NCBI RefSeq assembly: GCF_013368755.1
Contig: NC_049562.1
Span: 6,076,001 to 6,140,000 of the forward strand
Reading direction: 5' to 3'
Origin: Talaromyces rugulosus
Lineage: Eukaryota; Ascomycota; Eurotiomycetes; Eurotiales; Trichocomaceae
DNA: 64,000 nucleotides
A program made the position numbers and the translations under genes. Positions 45,304-56,231 of this stretch are shown piece after piece. Every line of letters starts with the position of its first letter. Within the stretch, counting starts at the first letter, position 1. The notes under the pieces are model-generated. The model was not told the origin of the DNA and made no database searches. It saw only the letters and a program-made list of their open reading frames with translations.

Positions 45304-47244
45304 CTACGTTTCACCGCCGGGTCGCTGCAAGCCCTTGCTCTTGACAAACAGAGCCGCGACTGTTGCGATTGCACCTAGCAGGGCCGACAGGGCAAATGAC
45401 CTGCGGATTCCTTCAAAGTACACCAGGCGAGCTGCCATCTGGATATCGGGAGGCAGGTCGTATATCGCCGAAACGGAATGTCTAATTTCATCAATCACCT
45501 GAAAGAAAGTGCACGAGGTTCAGGTCAGCCAGAGTCTCAAACAAGTACCTTTCAATCCAAACGGGAATTCGACAGGTTTTACTTTCCATTTATCTGGTAT
45601 TCCACTCAAGGCCTTTGCAAGGCCTGAGTTTAATGTATTCTGCACGATGGCTGATGTCACAGCTACACCCCATACGGTGCCCAAGGAGCGGATGAGATAG
45701 ACGGTTGACGCTGAAACGGCGTGATCTAAATCCTCAGAATCAGATCCGTAAACAAAATTTTTGACGAGGGGGAAGAAAACTCACCGCCATGCTCGAAAGC
45801 AGCCATGAAGCTAAATAGAATCCCAGGGTATACCATTCCTTGCCCTAGATTGGCGGGAAAGACATACACAAAGTATTTCCAGCCGGCATCGCGAAAGCTG
45901 AGTAGCATGACTAGGAGGTTTCCCAGGAACATCAGAAAAGCGCCGGCTCGAACAATCTGCGCCAGCTTGCCCCAGCGTGACATGACGATGCCGGCGATAA
46001 GACCTCCCACGGGTGTTGCCAGAGAAGGGATGATCAGCCTCGCACCGGCTTTGCTAGCAGAGTCCAAAAGAACCACCTGGAAAAAAAGCGGGAGGTTGAA
46101 CAAGAACTGTGCCATCAGCATTAGAATATGAAGAGACTGGATACGAATTGTATACTTACAGCGTAAGCTGCAGCACCAACACACACATTCGCAATTTGAA
46201 TGCAAATGGGCTGCACGCCTCGCAGCATTCGGAGGGGAATAACGGGAGCAGCAGTGGTTTTGGCTTCGGTCACGATAAACAACGCCAGCAACGCAGAACT
46301 TCCAACAAGAGAAGCAATAATCCATGGATTGCTCCACGGCAGCTCATTCCCCCCTAGGCTAAGACCCACGAGTTGTACAGAAAGTCCGAGGATAAGAAGC
46401 AATGATCCCATTATGTCTACTTTCTGCCACAAGCTCTGGATTCCCGACCCTGGGGCCTCCCTATGCGGGAGGGTGATGACGAACTTGCCAACGACGAGGG
46501 CAAAGAGGGCGACCGGGACTTGTAGTAGAAAGCACCATCGCCAACCGATGGTGTCTGCGATGGCGCCGCCGAATGAAGCACCGCAGATAGAACCAAAGCC
46601 GTGGAGAACATTCTGGGCAGCCTGATACATCCCACGCCTATGGAACGGGATCAAGTCGGAATTGATGACAGTCGCTACACACAATCCGCATCAGCCTTGA
46701 ATATACCGCATTGAACAGAATCTTTGTTATACCCATGGTCATAAGGCCACCTCCCCCAATGCCTGTGAGAGCTCGCATGATATTCAACAGGAAAATATCC
46801 CTAGCAATCGCACAACCAAGGCAACCCAGTAGAAACGAGATCGTGCAGGTGTAAAAACACGGCTTTCGCCCAAAGATATCGGACATCCGGCCGTATACCG
46901 GCTGAAAGGCGGTGCTTGTGATCAGGTACGAGGTCGTCAACCAGGAGGCCGTGTTTGCCGCAATGAACTCGGAGCTGATAAGTGCATACGTCGAGGCCGT
47001 GATTGTTCCATCGAATCCAGCCAGGAAAACGTTGGTGAAGATGGCTATTTTCTGTTAGGGTACGTCAATTGCCTACAAACAACACCGAGCTCATACCAAT
47101 TTCAATCCAAAGAAACCCTTTTGGGGGTTTCCAAGCCACGCCTGCGTCGTTTTCTAGAAGCGGTCGTTCTTCAGTCGGGGCTTCGAGGTCGTTGCACGAA
47201 GACCGGCGGGTCTCTATTTCGGGAGGGTGGTCGTCGATGGTCAT
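45304..47244 (-). CDS. MFS drug/toxin efflux transporter, 14-helix (DHA2) type
   Basis: The exons are 47244-47097, 47044-46733, 46674-46160, 46106-45785, 45725-45583 and 45498-45304, giving 544 aa. The MFS motif A is GRMSDIFGRKP. Motif C and neighbours read MRALTGIGGGGLMTM and GFGSICGASFGGAIADTIGW. WRWCFLLQVPVAL is the DHA2-type VNLP-like segment. VIDEIRHSVSAIYDLPPD is a conserved C-terminal block of fungal members. The likely role is proton-coupled export at the plasma or vacuolar membrane. I chose the ATG at MTIDDHP, since the frame upstream reads as leader. It is divergent from the arylsulfotransferase-like gene across 526 bp. Confidence 0.9.
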
Positions 47245-47770
47245 TATGTACGGGGTTTGATTAAAGAAAACTCGGAAGCAATTGAAAATGGTACAAGCAA
47301 ATGATAAGTTGTCGACAAGAAGGATGACCAAAAAAAAAAAAAGAAGAAGAAATTCGGAACGCGACAGGCTCCACGCACACCCCTCCTTCCCCATCGGGAC
47401 CCCGCCAACATCCACTCTCTGCATTAACCGATCACGGAATCATGCCCGCAATGACACGATCTGGTCTGTATTGATATTATTTGCTCTCTGAAGAACCGGC
47501 TTTTGCTATTCTACCTAGACGGGAAATTGATCTTCGCGAGCGATGGTGTCATACCGTGTCGACCGCCTATATATTCGTCTTCATTGCCGGATCGCTCTCT
47601 GTCCTCGGATCACCTGTTACAATCCAATTGATAACTTCAAAAAGCGTCTTGAAAAAAACTTTACTCCAGTGCAGAATACCAGACCAAGGTTAATGTACCC
47701 TTCGTTGAGAAAAATGTAATCACCAAAGCTAATCCGGGCCTAGCACCGGCGGCCTCGCTCTTCAACCAGA
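47245..47770. promoter_or_regulatory. Divergent promoter between MFS transporter and arylsulfotransferase-like gene
   Basis: 526 bp shared by two genes pointing away from each other, with A-rich tracts (a run of about 12 A at 47330). No clear TATA box or known site stands out. No coding content. Confidence 0.45.
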
Positions 47771-49456
47771 ATGAAGCCTATCCAGAAAACCTGGGACAGA
47801 TTGCTCGTTTCTGCTCTTTGTCTCCCTCTAGCAGCTGCAGATTGGCAGTTTCGGTCTCGCCCTGATCTGGCTCCTCCACGCCTCAACATCAGCATCCCAG
47901 CAGCCCCAAGCGTCGAGACGGGCTACCTGTTCATCGCGCCCTTCTCAAGCTTTGGGGACTCAAACTCTCACGGTCCTCGTCAGGCTGCTCCGTATATATT
48001 TCGGGATGATGGAGACTTGGTATGGTCCGGTTACGGGTATTATTCCATCTGGGCCACCAATTTCCAGAAGTCACGCTGGAATGGCAAGGATGTCCTCATC
48101 TCATTTGAAGGAGACCATAATCCCGGCTATGGACATGGACACGGACATGCTACGTTTCTAGACCAGCAGTACGAAACAATTAGAGAGCTGCGAGCCGGAA
48201 ACCACAAATTGATGGACAAACATGAATTTGAGGTGGTGGACGAAACAACTGCATTGATACAGGTCTATCAGCCAGTTGTAAGGGATCTCAGGAGATGGGG
48301 CGGAAACAACCAGCAGCAGTGGATTGTAGATGCGATCTTTCAGGGTAGGGCTTCTTGTCACATGCAAAGTATGACGCTGACTGGAAGATAGAACTTGATA
48401 TCCAGACTGGAAAAGTAGTTTTTGAATGGTCTAGTCTTGAACATGTTTCTCCAGACGGTATGGCTGTTCCTCTTGATCTATACACATTGCTAATTCATAG
48501 CAGAGGCGATCCTTCCGCTAAACCCAGGGCAAGCCGGATCTGGATTCAATTCGTCTGACGCATGGGACTACTTTCATATCAATTCTGTCGACAAGGATAG
48601 CGATGGCAACTACTTGATCTCCGCGCGGGACGCATGCTCAATCCACAAGGTCAATGGAACCAGCGGGGAGATAATCTGGCGTCTTGCTGGGAAACGATCA
48701 GATTTTGAACTTGGACCCAACGTGGATTTTTGCTTTCAACACCATGCCCGTTTTGTCTCGCAGGAGGAAGACGAGGAGATTATTTCACTTTATGATAACT
48801 CTGCACACGGCACTGAAGATGGACGAGGTCACGAAGTCCATACACACCCCTTCTCGCAAGGCAAAATCCTGCGTTTGAATACCAAGAACTGGACCGCAAC
48901 CGTCGTTCAAGCGTTTGCTCCACCAGAGGGATATAACCTTCTCTCCAAGTCGCAGGGAAGCACTCAGCTTCTTCCCAATGGTAACGTTATTGTCAACTGG
49001 GGTTCTTCGGGGGCCTTGACTGAATACCTGCCAAACGGCACGGCTATTTTCCATACTTCCTTTGGTTCTGGCTTCTTGGGTCTGGGTGTCCAAAACTATC
49101 GGGGATACAGGTTTAATTGGACCGGCTTTCCGAACGAGGAACCCGCAATCGTGGCAATTCAAGCCGGGGCTAAAACAGGCGTGTACGTGTCGTGGAACGG
49201 GGACACTGAAACAAAAACATGGAGATTCTTTCAAACTGGCGATGACGCAGATAGATATCTGGGAGAGACTCCAAGGACAGGCTTTGAAACTGTTTTCTGG
49301 GTGCCTGCGGGAATTCAAAACATCAAGGCCGAAGCCATTGGCGCCGATGGCAACGTGCTGAGAACGACTGAAGAAGCAACAGTGGAATATGATGGCCATT
49401 TTGAAAACTCGTACGGCTTGACACAGGGATCTCTTCAGAAACCTCTTGCTGTCTAA
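47771..49456 (+). CDS. Secreted arylsulfotransferase-family protein (Arylsulfotran_2)
   Basis: The exons are 47771-48344, 48392-48457 and 48504-49456, giving 530 aa. It has a signal peptide (hydrophobic LLVSALCLPLAAA, cleavage near residue 23). The body is a beta-propeller-like fold with GHGHGHATFLD, HEFEVVD, FEWSSLEHV, HINSVDKDSDGNYLISARD and FCFQHHARF, typical of the fungal ASST/Arylsulfotran_2 family. N-glycosylation sites are present. Bacterial relatives move sulfate between phenols; activity of the fungal branch is largely unproven. Both introns ignore an AG lying close to the branch site (TGGAAG and TCATAG) and use the next AG. The gene is directly followed by the 14-bp minisatellite. 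Confidence 0.85.
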
Positions 49457-50602
49457 AATGTGAACGAAGAAGGGAGTGTGAAGAGAGAATGAAGAGGAGA
49501 GAATGAAGAGGAGAGAATGAAGAGGAGAGAATGAAGAGGAGAGAATGAAGAGGAGAGAATGAAGAGGAGAGAATGAAGAGGAGAGAATGAAGAGGAGAGA
49601 ATGAAGAGGAGAGAATGAAGAGGAGAGAATGAAGAGGAGAGAATGAAGAGGAGAGAATGAAGAGGAGAGAATGAAGAGGAGAGAATGAAGAGGAGAGAAT
49701 GAAGAGGAGAGAATGAAGAGGAGAGAATGAAGAGGAGAGAATGAAGAGGAGAGAATGAAGAGGAGAGAATGAAGAGGAGAGAATGAAGAAGAGAGAATGC
49801 TGTGGGGGTTGAACAAGGGAAGTCGCTCTTTTAAATTTCTCCCTTGAGTGGTCTATTCGATATGAAAGTCAAGTTTACATGAGAACTGTTGGAGCCTGTG
49901 ATAATCATAGATTGACTCCCCAAGAGACCTCTGGTCTTTTGCAGCTGTCAACAGAATCTTATACATCTTATACTTGCTCCTACTTTTGAGCCTTAGTAGG
50001 TTTTCCATATACTCTACATAGTTACCCCACCCCAACTCCCGAGTTGTGTCTCTTGATAGACGCCATCCTCCCTTTGACCCCGGTCGACACCCGCGAACTG
50101 CTCGCATCTACTACCGTACACGGAAGCTGCCTTAAAAGAATCTAAAAATAGCTCTCTACTTGAAATACTATCTTAATCTCCATCTTATCAGGGTGGGGTT
50201 ATGGGCCTACGCATACACATCTAGTGGGGCGTAGAGTGCAGGTTGATGGCGCGAAGCAGCCAATCACAGATGATTCAACTACGCACTGATCGATAAAAAG
50301 TCGTAAGACAAACATGGGTTCCATGATGCGAGGTCGCCAATTACAGAGGCCGTGACTATCCAACATAAACAGGAGCCTAAAGGTGATGCTCTATTGCGCG
50401 AGACATCCAACCATGACAAGGGTATCTTTTGGTCGCGATTATTCAACGCGGCAACGAAATGCCGAGAAGAGTAGGCATAAATAGGGCTGTAACGTCCCTC
50501 GAAGCGATTCGGACATCATCATTCAATTTTCTACCGTCAGTGACTAAGAAACATTGCTTTCATCTCTATTACCATCGAAACAATATTCATATACATCAAT
50601 TC
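49457..50602. other. Intergenic with minisatellite, then monooxygenase promoter
   Basis: Starts with the 14-bp tandem repeat (49483-49799). The rest shows only short frames; the plus frame open at 50429-50602 ahead of the monooxygenase reads as leader. No gene is called. Confidence 0.5.
49483..49799. repeat. 14-bp minisatellite, 21 identical units plus two variant or partial units
   Basis: The unit is GAGAGAATGAAGAG. Units 1-21 (49483-49776) are identical, unit 22 differs at its last base, and a 9-bp partial unit ends the array. It begins 27 bp after the arylsulfotransferase stop codon, so it lies in the 3' UTR or just beyond. One strand is all purine except one T per unit. A long antisense frame across it is a by-product of the repeat and not a gene. 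Confidence 0.97.
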
Positions 50603-51769
50603 ATGACAATGGCACCCCTCCGTATAGCAATCATCGGCGCCGGCCCCGCTGGACTTACTCTTGCCCGCCTTCTCCAAGTAAAAGGTATCCCCTACACAAT
50701 ATATGACCTGGACGCCCACGCCTACAGCCGCGACCAGGGCGGGACCGTCGATTTGCACCGCCGGGGTGGACAAATGGTATTGGAAGAGGCCGGGTTGTTG
50801 GAGGAGTTCAAGAAATTATCGAGGCCGGAAGGAGAGGCGACAAAGTTGGTCAAATACGACGGGACAGTACTTGTTGATGAGAATGTGGAGAAAGTGAAAA
50901 GGCTCGAGGAACATCAAGATCGACCGGAGATTGACCGGTTGGTTTTGAGGCAGCTGTTGCTGGGGTCGTTGACAGAAGGGAACAACAACATAGTGTGGGG
51001 AAAGAAATTGCTGGGTGTTGAAGAGTCGAATGGAAAGATTGATCTCCAGTTTGCTGATGGCGTTGAAAAGGCATTCGACATCGTTGTTGGCGCCGATGGC
51101 GCGTGGTCGAAAGTTCGGCCATTTCTGACTGACGAGAAGCCCTTCTACTCTGGCATCACAGCCATCGAGCTTTGGGCGACGAATGTTGATGCTCAGCACC
51201 AGTGGCTGTCCCAATATGTTGGCCAAGGGAGCATGTTTATGTTCGACCAAGGACGAGCGGTCATCAGCCAAAGAAACGGCAACAACACCATACGCACATA
51301 TGCTGCGGTAAAACAGCCAGAAACATGGTCGAATGATTGCGGCATCGACTGGTCCAAGCCGGAAGCGAAGACGCAGCTCATCGAAGGCTACTTTATCGAC
51401 TGCGCAGACGATCTGAAGCGCGTCATCATAGACAGCAATGACAACCTCGTCGTTAGGTCGATGTACATGCTTCCCGTGGACATTAAATGGGAACCAAAAG
51501 CTGGCGTCACCTTGATTGGCGACGCTGCACATTTAATGACTCCTTTTGCTGGTGTCGGTGTGAACATTGCCATGGTAGACGCACTGGATTTATCTCGAGC
51601 AATCGCATCCTGCGTTGACAACAAAGAAAACATTGGGACCGCCGTGTCTGCTTTTGAGAAGGAGATGTTCCAAAGGAGCCAAATGTTTGCGAACAAGACT
51701 TGGAAGAACATGCAATCACATTTCAGCGCTACTGGCATCGAGGAGCGTGCTGCGCTTGCTCGTAAATAG
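50603..51769 (+). CDS. FAD-dependent monooxygenase (PHBH/TetX-like)
   Basis: A single exon, started at the ATG at 50603, which places the FAD motif near the N-terminus. The frame continues upstream but reads as leader. The product is 388 aa. The dinucleotide-binding motif is IIGAGPAG (residues 10-17), the second FAD motif is GADGAWSKVRP, and GDAAHLMTPFAGVGVN is the FAD-ribityl motif. All three hallmarks of the class A flavoprotein hydroxylases are present. It uses NAD(P)H and O2 to hydroxylate a small molecule. The closest named type is TetX-like, but the substrate is unknown. It converges with the Zn2Cys6 regulator gene, the stops being 29 bp apart. Confidence 0.9.
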   Translation: MTMAPLRIAIIGAGPAGLTLARLLQVKGIPYTIYDLDAHAYSRDQGGTVDLHRRGGQMVLEEAGLLEEFKKLSRPEGEATKLVKYDGTVLVDENVEKVKRLEEHQDRPEIDRLVLRQLLLGSLTEGNNNIVWGKKLLGVEESNGKIDLQFADGVEKAFDIVVGADGAWSKVRPFLTDEKPFYSGITAIELWATNVDAQHQWLSQYVGQGSMFMFDQGRAVISQRNGNNTIRTYAAVKQPETWSNDCGIDWSKPEAKTQLIEGYFIDCADDLKRVIIDSNDNLVVRSMYMLPVDIKWEPKAGVTLIGDAAHLMTPFAGVGVNIAMVDALDLSRAIASCVDNKENIGTAVSAFEKEMFQRSQMFANKTWKNMQSHFSATGIEERAALARK

Positions 51770-51798
51770 ACGTTGGGATACTTCCCGGCGAAATAGTG

Positions 51799-53202
51799 CT
51801 AACTCATGGGATATTTTGAAAAGGATGGATGGACTGGCTGCTCGGTCAAAATATGCTGGAGCCCAAATTGAAGTGGCTTTGCAGCCATTGGGAATTTTTT
51901 AGCAAATTCAAATGCATTAAGCGAAATTGCACGTCTCTCCATAAAATTTTCACTAGAAAATGAAAGTCCATCTGCCGGCGCTGTTATGTCGAACAATGAA
52001 AAAAGTTCAAAGCCAAACCTCTGTAGTTGAACGAGAACGGATGTCGAAACGCAATCGATAATGGCCGAAAGGACTTCAGAATACTCTCTATAGCCACCCG
52101 GGTGTACCAATGGAAGTGCTGGGGTGACCTCCCTTTCATACCATTCCTCTAATGAGTTGTAAACTTCGACTACTCGGTCGAAGAGACATTGACATCTAGG
52201 TAGATCGATGAGATGTGGCGCATTAGCTGCTTGACAAACGTTGAGGAGTAACATGCACTCGCAGAAAACTTGCGGCATATCTAATAGAATTTCGCAAAGC
52301 TCGGATCTCCAGCGATGGCTTGCTAGCTTATGGTCTGGAAGGCCTTCACCAGATTGCTTGGGTAGCTTCCGCCATTGTGGATTTGATAGGAAGGATCTTT
52401 GGCGGCGGTCCATGTCCTGAGCTAGGAAAAATGCTCGCTGAGACTCTAGCATAGCTCGCTCAAAAGGCTGACCGAAGTTTTTAGGGCCAAGTTCCTGGAT
52501 CAACAGTCTCGAGCCGCTTGACAAGTTGTTCCAACGTCCGTTATCCGAGCTAGTCAGGAGCTCACATAGTTGAAGAATGAGTGAAGAGCAGATTGTTTCA
52601 GGCTCCAAGCGCGTTTCTGCCGCTTGCACGCATTTCCGAAGCGAATTTAGACTCCTACTGTAGAGCCTGACAGTACTAGACGAGCTTGCGAGCAATTGCC
52701 GGCGCGTGTCTCCATAGATTGCACACAAGCAGGAGACGGCGTCATCAAGAGCCGGGTTTATTCCGAGTCTGTTTGGGATGAATTGGTAGAACTCGCCGTG
52801 CGATCGAAGGGGAAACTCTCTTCGACTTTCAGGGTCTGTGAGTATGTGTAGCAGGAGGTTACACTGGTTTTCTGCCTGTGAGGCTGGCAGACGAGATATG
52901 GAGACTTGGAACAATTGGTCTCCTACCGAATACTCCTCTTTCACTCCAGAATTCTGGCTCGATTCGCTATTCTTGATCCTAGGAGTCGTATCCCAAGCAG
53001 CTTCTTCCAGGAGATATCTTTTGTTCCCCTTATAATGTGCTGCCAACCGCGATCCTTCTTCGACAAACTTCCATCTCTTCAAGTATCCATCACAGACCCA
53101 TCCAGCAGACGTGCAATTTCGACAATCTGGCCATTCTTTTCCGCATCTAACTTTTCGCTTCCGACACGTTCCGCATCCTGTGCTTTTTGGGGTGCCAACC
53201 AT
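51799..53202 (-). CDS. Zn2Cys6 fungal transcription factor
   Basis: A single exon encoding 467 aa. The N-terminal cluster has cysteines at 10, 13, 20, 27, 30 and 37 (CGTCRKRKVRC, then DCRNC and VC), exactly the C-x2-C-x6-C-x6-C-x2-C-x6-C pattern. It is followed by a basic/aromatic linker and a fungal-specific regulatory region with LQLCELLTSSD and FFLAQDMDRR-type segments. Nuclear; binds DNA through the zinc cluster. It converges with the flavin monooxygenase, so that gene is an obvious candidate target, by proximity only. Confidence 0.92.
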   Translation of the reverse strand: MVGTPKSTGCGTCRKRKVRCGKEWPDCRNCTSAGWVCDGYLKRWKFVEEGSRLAAHYKGNKRYLLEEAAWDTTPRIKNSESSQNSGVKEEYSVGDQLFQVSISRLPASQAENQCNLLLHILTDPESRREFPLRSHGEFYQFIPNRLGINPALDDAVSCLCAIYGDTRRQLLASSSSTVRLYSRSLNSLRKCVQAAETRLEPETICSSLILQLCELLTSSDNGRWNNLSSGSRLLIQELGPKNFGQPFERAMLESQRAFFLAQDMDRRQRSFLSNPQWRKLPKQSGEGLPDHKLASHRWRSELCEILLDMPQVFCECMLLLNVCQAANAPHLIDLPRCQCLFDRVVEVYNSLEEWYEREVTPALPLVHPGGYREYSEVLSAIIDCVSTSVLVQLQRFGFELFSLFDITAPADGLSFSSENFMERRAISLNAFEFAKKFPMAAKPLQFGLQHILTEQPVHPSFSKYPMS

Positions 53203-54026
53203 CCAGAAGACTGTTCAAGAATACCACTAGAGTAGTGCGCAGCGTCTCTTTGCAAACAGCGATCCAGATGGAGCCAACTGAGAAGGGTCGAACAGTCTTC
53301 CCATGAATCAGAAGGGAATTTGGTTGTGTCTCTATAATTGTTTTGTTGTTTGAGGTCCAGTGAAGATGGTGGAGAAATTAGTAACGAACTAGCGAGCCTT
53401 AAAATATTGGGAGGCTCTGATTGGACGTGACCAACTCGTGATAATGTCGCCCTAGTAAATTGGGTGCCAGTTTGTCAATTACACAGAGCAATCCGAATTA
53501 TCAAGAATTTCTATATATTTATTTTAATAATTAGCTATTGTTGCTGTAAGCCTGAGTCGTCAGGCGGGCAGCCACGTGCAGTCATCTCATCCCTCATTGT
53601 CATCAATTCTTGTGCAACAGGATAGGGTACTCTGTTATCTGCCTATATGAGATGACTTTGGCTCGGTTGTTGATAATATGCTCCAGCGCCCCCTTTTTTC
53701 CATTATTCTCAAATGTTACCACGAAGTCCGAATGCATTTTCGTGGTTCGTCTGAAGTCGTCATCAGAATGAGCAGTGTCGACTTTCCAGATCTTTTGGGA
53801 AAGGTTACCTAGTTGATGTCAAATGATTTATCAAAGTATAATCATAAAATTAAATCAAACTCGTCTAGTTGTTCTCTTATCTTTTTTGTTGCTGAAGAAT
53901 CATCTAAATCCTTTGATACATGTAAATAATCGCATAGGTAATGAAAGCCGGAGAATGAACTACTCCTACTTATAATTGATCAACTCATCAATTAAACTGT
54001 AGACTCTAGGGATCAACTGTCACCCT
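53203..54026. other. Intergenic, nothing recognised
   Basis: Promoter of the Zn2Cys6 gene and 3' flank of the phosphatase gene. AT-rich from 53500. No frame or repeat of note. Confidence 0.5.
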
Positions 54027-55332
54027 TTACTTGGCATGCTCCGAAACGGTGAAAGAGTATTGGGGCTTCATGTCGTTCTTGACAGGGAACAAATCGCCAC
54101 CGTCAAACTTCATATCGCGGAGATAGTACTCAAAAACCAGCTCGTCGGCAGTGATGTCCAGAGTAACAAATCCATTCGCAGCAGCCTGTGAATTGGCACC
54201 AAGGAACTTGGTAAATGGGCCCAAGGATACACCGTTGTTGCAATCGCCGGCTTGGGGGTAGCCAGCACCACCGGACAGGACGAAGTTGGTATTGTTGTTG
54301 TAGTAATGGGCGGTGCAGTGATCGTGACCGTTCAGAACAATACCGTTGTGGTTCTTGACAATAGAGATGAGAGGATCAAGCTCAGTGTAATTTCCGCTAG
54401 AGGACATGTAGCCGTGATGCAACTGCAGGAACTTCCAGTCGGCCTTGGACTCGGAAAATGCCTTGGCCAAGAAGTCCACCTGCGTCTGGGTGGTTTTGTG
54501 GCAGGCGGTGGTGTATGGGTTCTTGTACACAGAGCTATCCTTCTGATACGAGTTGATGAAGCAGTCCGAGTCGACGACGACAAAGGTAGCAGTCCAATCA
54601 GCACCAACAAAGTCGTAGGTGTAATAAGGAAGCTTCTGAGTTCCGAAATACCAGCGGTCATCGTACAGGGGTGCGATCTTGGTCTCGAAATCAACTCCGG
54701 ATTGCCCGTAGACGATATCGTGATTACCCAGGCACTGGTACCAGGGGGCATTTTCAAAGACGCCCTGTGAGTACATGTCGACCCAGGCCTCTTGGAAACG
54801 GTTGATTCCGGTAGTAGTAAAGTCGACACCGCTGTCATAGAAATTGTCTCCGACGGAGAGGAAGGCTTTGCAATCTTTATTGGCACAGACATCGGCGATG
54901 TAGGTCGCAGTGGATTCTTTTGGGCTCTGGTTAGTTTTCTAAGTACATCTGCGTATGTGTATATTACCTTGCAGGGCAGTGGCATTGATGAGATAGCTGC
55001 GGTCACCGGCATCGCAGTCATTTTGCACAGAACGTGGGATTGTCAGGTTTTGGGCTTGCAAAACAGGCATGACGTTGTTGCAGAAATGCTCGTTGGCGGG
55101 CTCCCATCCTGTCCAGCCGAAGTCTGAGAACAGGCTTATCAGTAAATGAAAACAAATATCTGCACCAGCAACGAGGCACATAAAGGCTGTAGAGATTCTC
55201 ACCTCCGAGGACACCAACCGTGAGCTTCTTCAGCCCTGTTGGAGCCAGGACAGGACCTTGGCCAGTCTGGGGCTTGCCGTAAGCCACGGTCAAGGCCGAG
55301 AGGGTCAGGATAGATCTAAGAAGAGTCGGCAT
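54027..55332 (-). CDS. Secreted purple acid phosphatase-like metallophosphoesterase
   Basis: The exons are 55332-55203, 55123-54968 and 54916-54027, giving 391 aa. It has a signal peptide (LLRSILTLSALTVAYG). The metallophosphatase motifs are GDFGWTG-type (created by the first splice), GDNFYDSG (about 118-125), GNHD, LHHGY and NGHDHC. Together they match the small tartrate-resistant/purple acid phosphatase group with a dinuclear metal centre. It releases phosphate from organic esters outside the cell or in the vacuole. Several N-glycosylation sites are visible. The last intron must end at an AAAAG acceptor, as the CTAACCAG beside its branch point breaks the frame. Confidence 0.9.
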
Positions 55333-56231
55333 TTTGAAGAAGTGAGCTATTCGCTAAATTCCCTGAGATGCAGGAAGCCTGTCGACGGCCAAGGCTTCTC
55401 TTATAGATCTTCCATGTGGTGCCGGATCGAACGCGAATCTTTAGCTAAGACAAACGTTTTTTTCTCGAGGGAAGGTTCCGGATCAGAAACAAGATACAGA
55501 AATTAGCGAAGGGGTCAGAGACCTTTTTGTTCAACCCTGTGATCGTCCAGGACAAGAGCACGTTTCTGTCCCACTGACAAACAATCAAGGACTGCAATCT
55601 CGCTATTTTCCATTGGGTGGCACGCTACGCAGACAAGCTTTGTGGGGAAGTATACAGTTGGAAGCCTTTTCGCCAATCGCGTATCGACCGAAGAATAATT
55701 AGCGCCTTATATGTGTATTACCCCTGGTGAAATGCATCGCGGTCGGATCTTTACTGTTGGCCCCAGGCAGCCGTATTTCTCTGCTGCTGTCCAATCGAAG
55801 ACACTACCGAGGGCCACGTGCTTACAGTGTGTAGAATACTTGTCAACACTTTATTGCAATAACTGTGGTCGAGACTACAGCGCCTTGCAAATACGGCTTT
55901 ACATGGTTCCCAACTCTCTGACTCTTTCTCGGCGCTACCCCCGTAGACTAGTCTATATTTAATTTAGACTGGTATTGGATTAACGTACGATGTGTATGGG
56001 ACGTACGAGTACCACCATTGTCGTAAGCTAGAAATTCATGGCATGTATATCTGTATATCAACATTTAACTACATTATATTTAGACTCATACATCAAGTAT
56101 TCACCTCTTAAATATTCAGTTCCAGCACCAAAAACCTTTATGGTTGAAATAATGCGCAATCAAGGCTACCTTCTAGTGTTTGAGTATTTATTATAATAGT
56201 GTCAAGTTGCTGCAAGGTGGCCTACAACTAA
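55333..56231. other. Intergenic, nothing recognised
   Basis: Phosphatase promoter and 3' flank of the small secreted protein gene. Short frames only (the longest has 83 codons). Confidence 0.5.

Noticed and set aside
48785..49816. 343-codon minus-strand frame with a repeated FILSSSFSPLHSLL-type peptide
   Set aside because: It is the translation of the antisense of the 14-bp minisatellite plus the antisense of the arylsulfotransferase gene.
50429..50602. Upstream in-frame extension of the flavin monooxygenase
   Set aside because: It puts 58 unrelated residues before the FAD motif, which is normally N-terminal.
50816..51532. 238-codon minus-strand frame
   Set aside because: Antisense shadow of the flavin monooxygenase.
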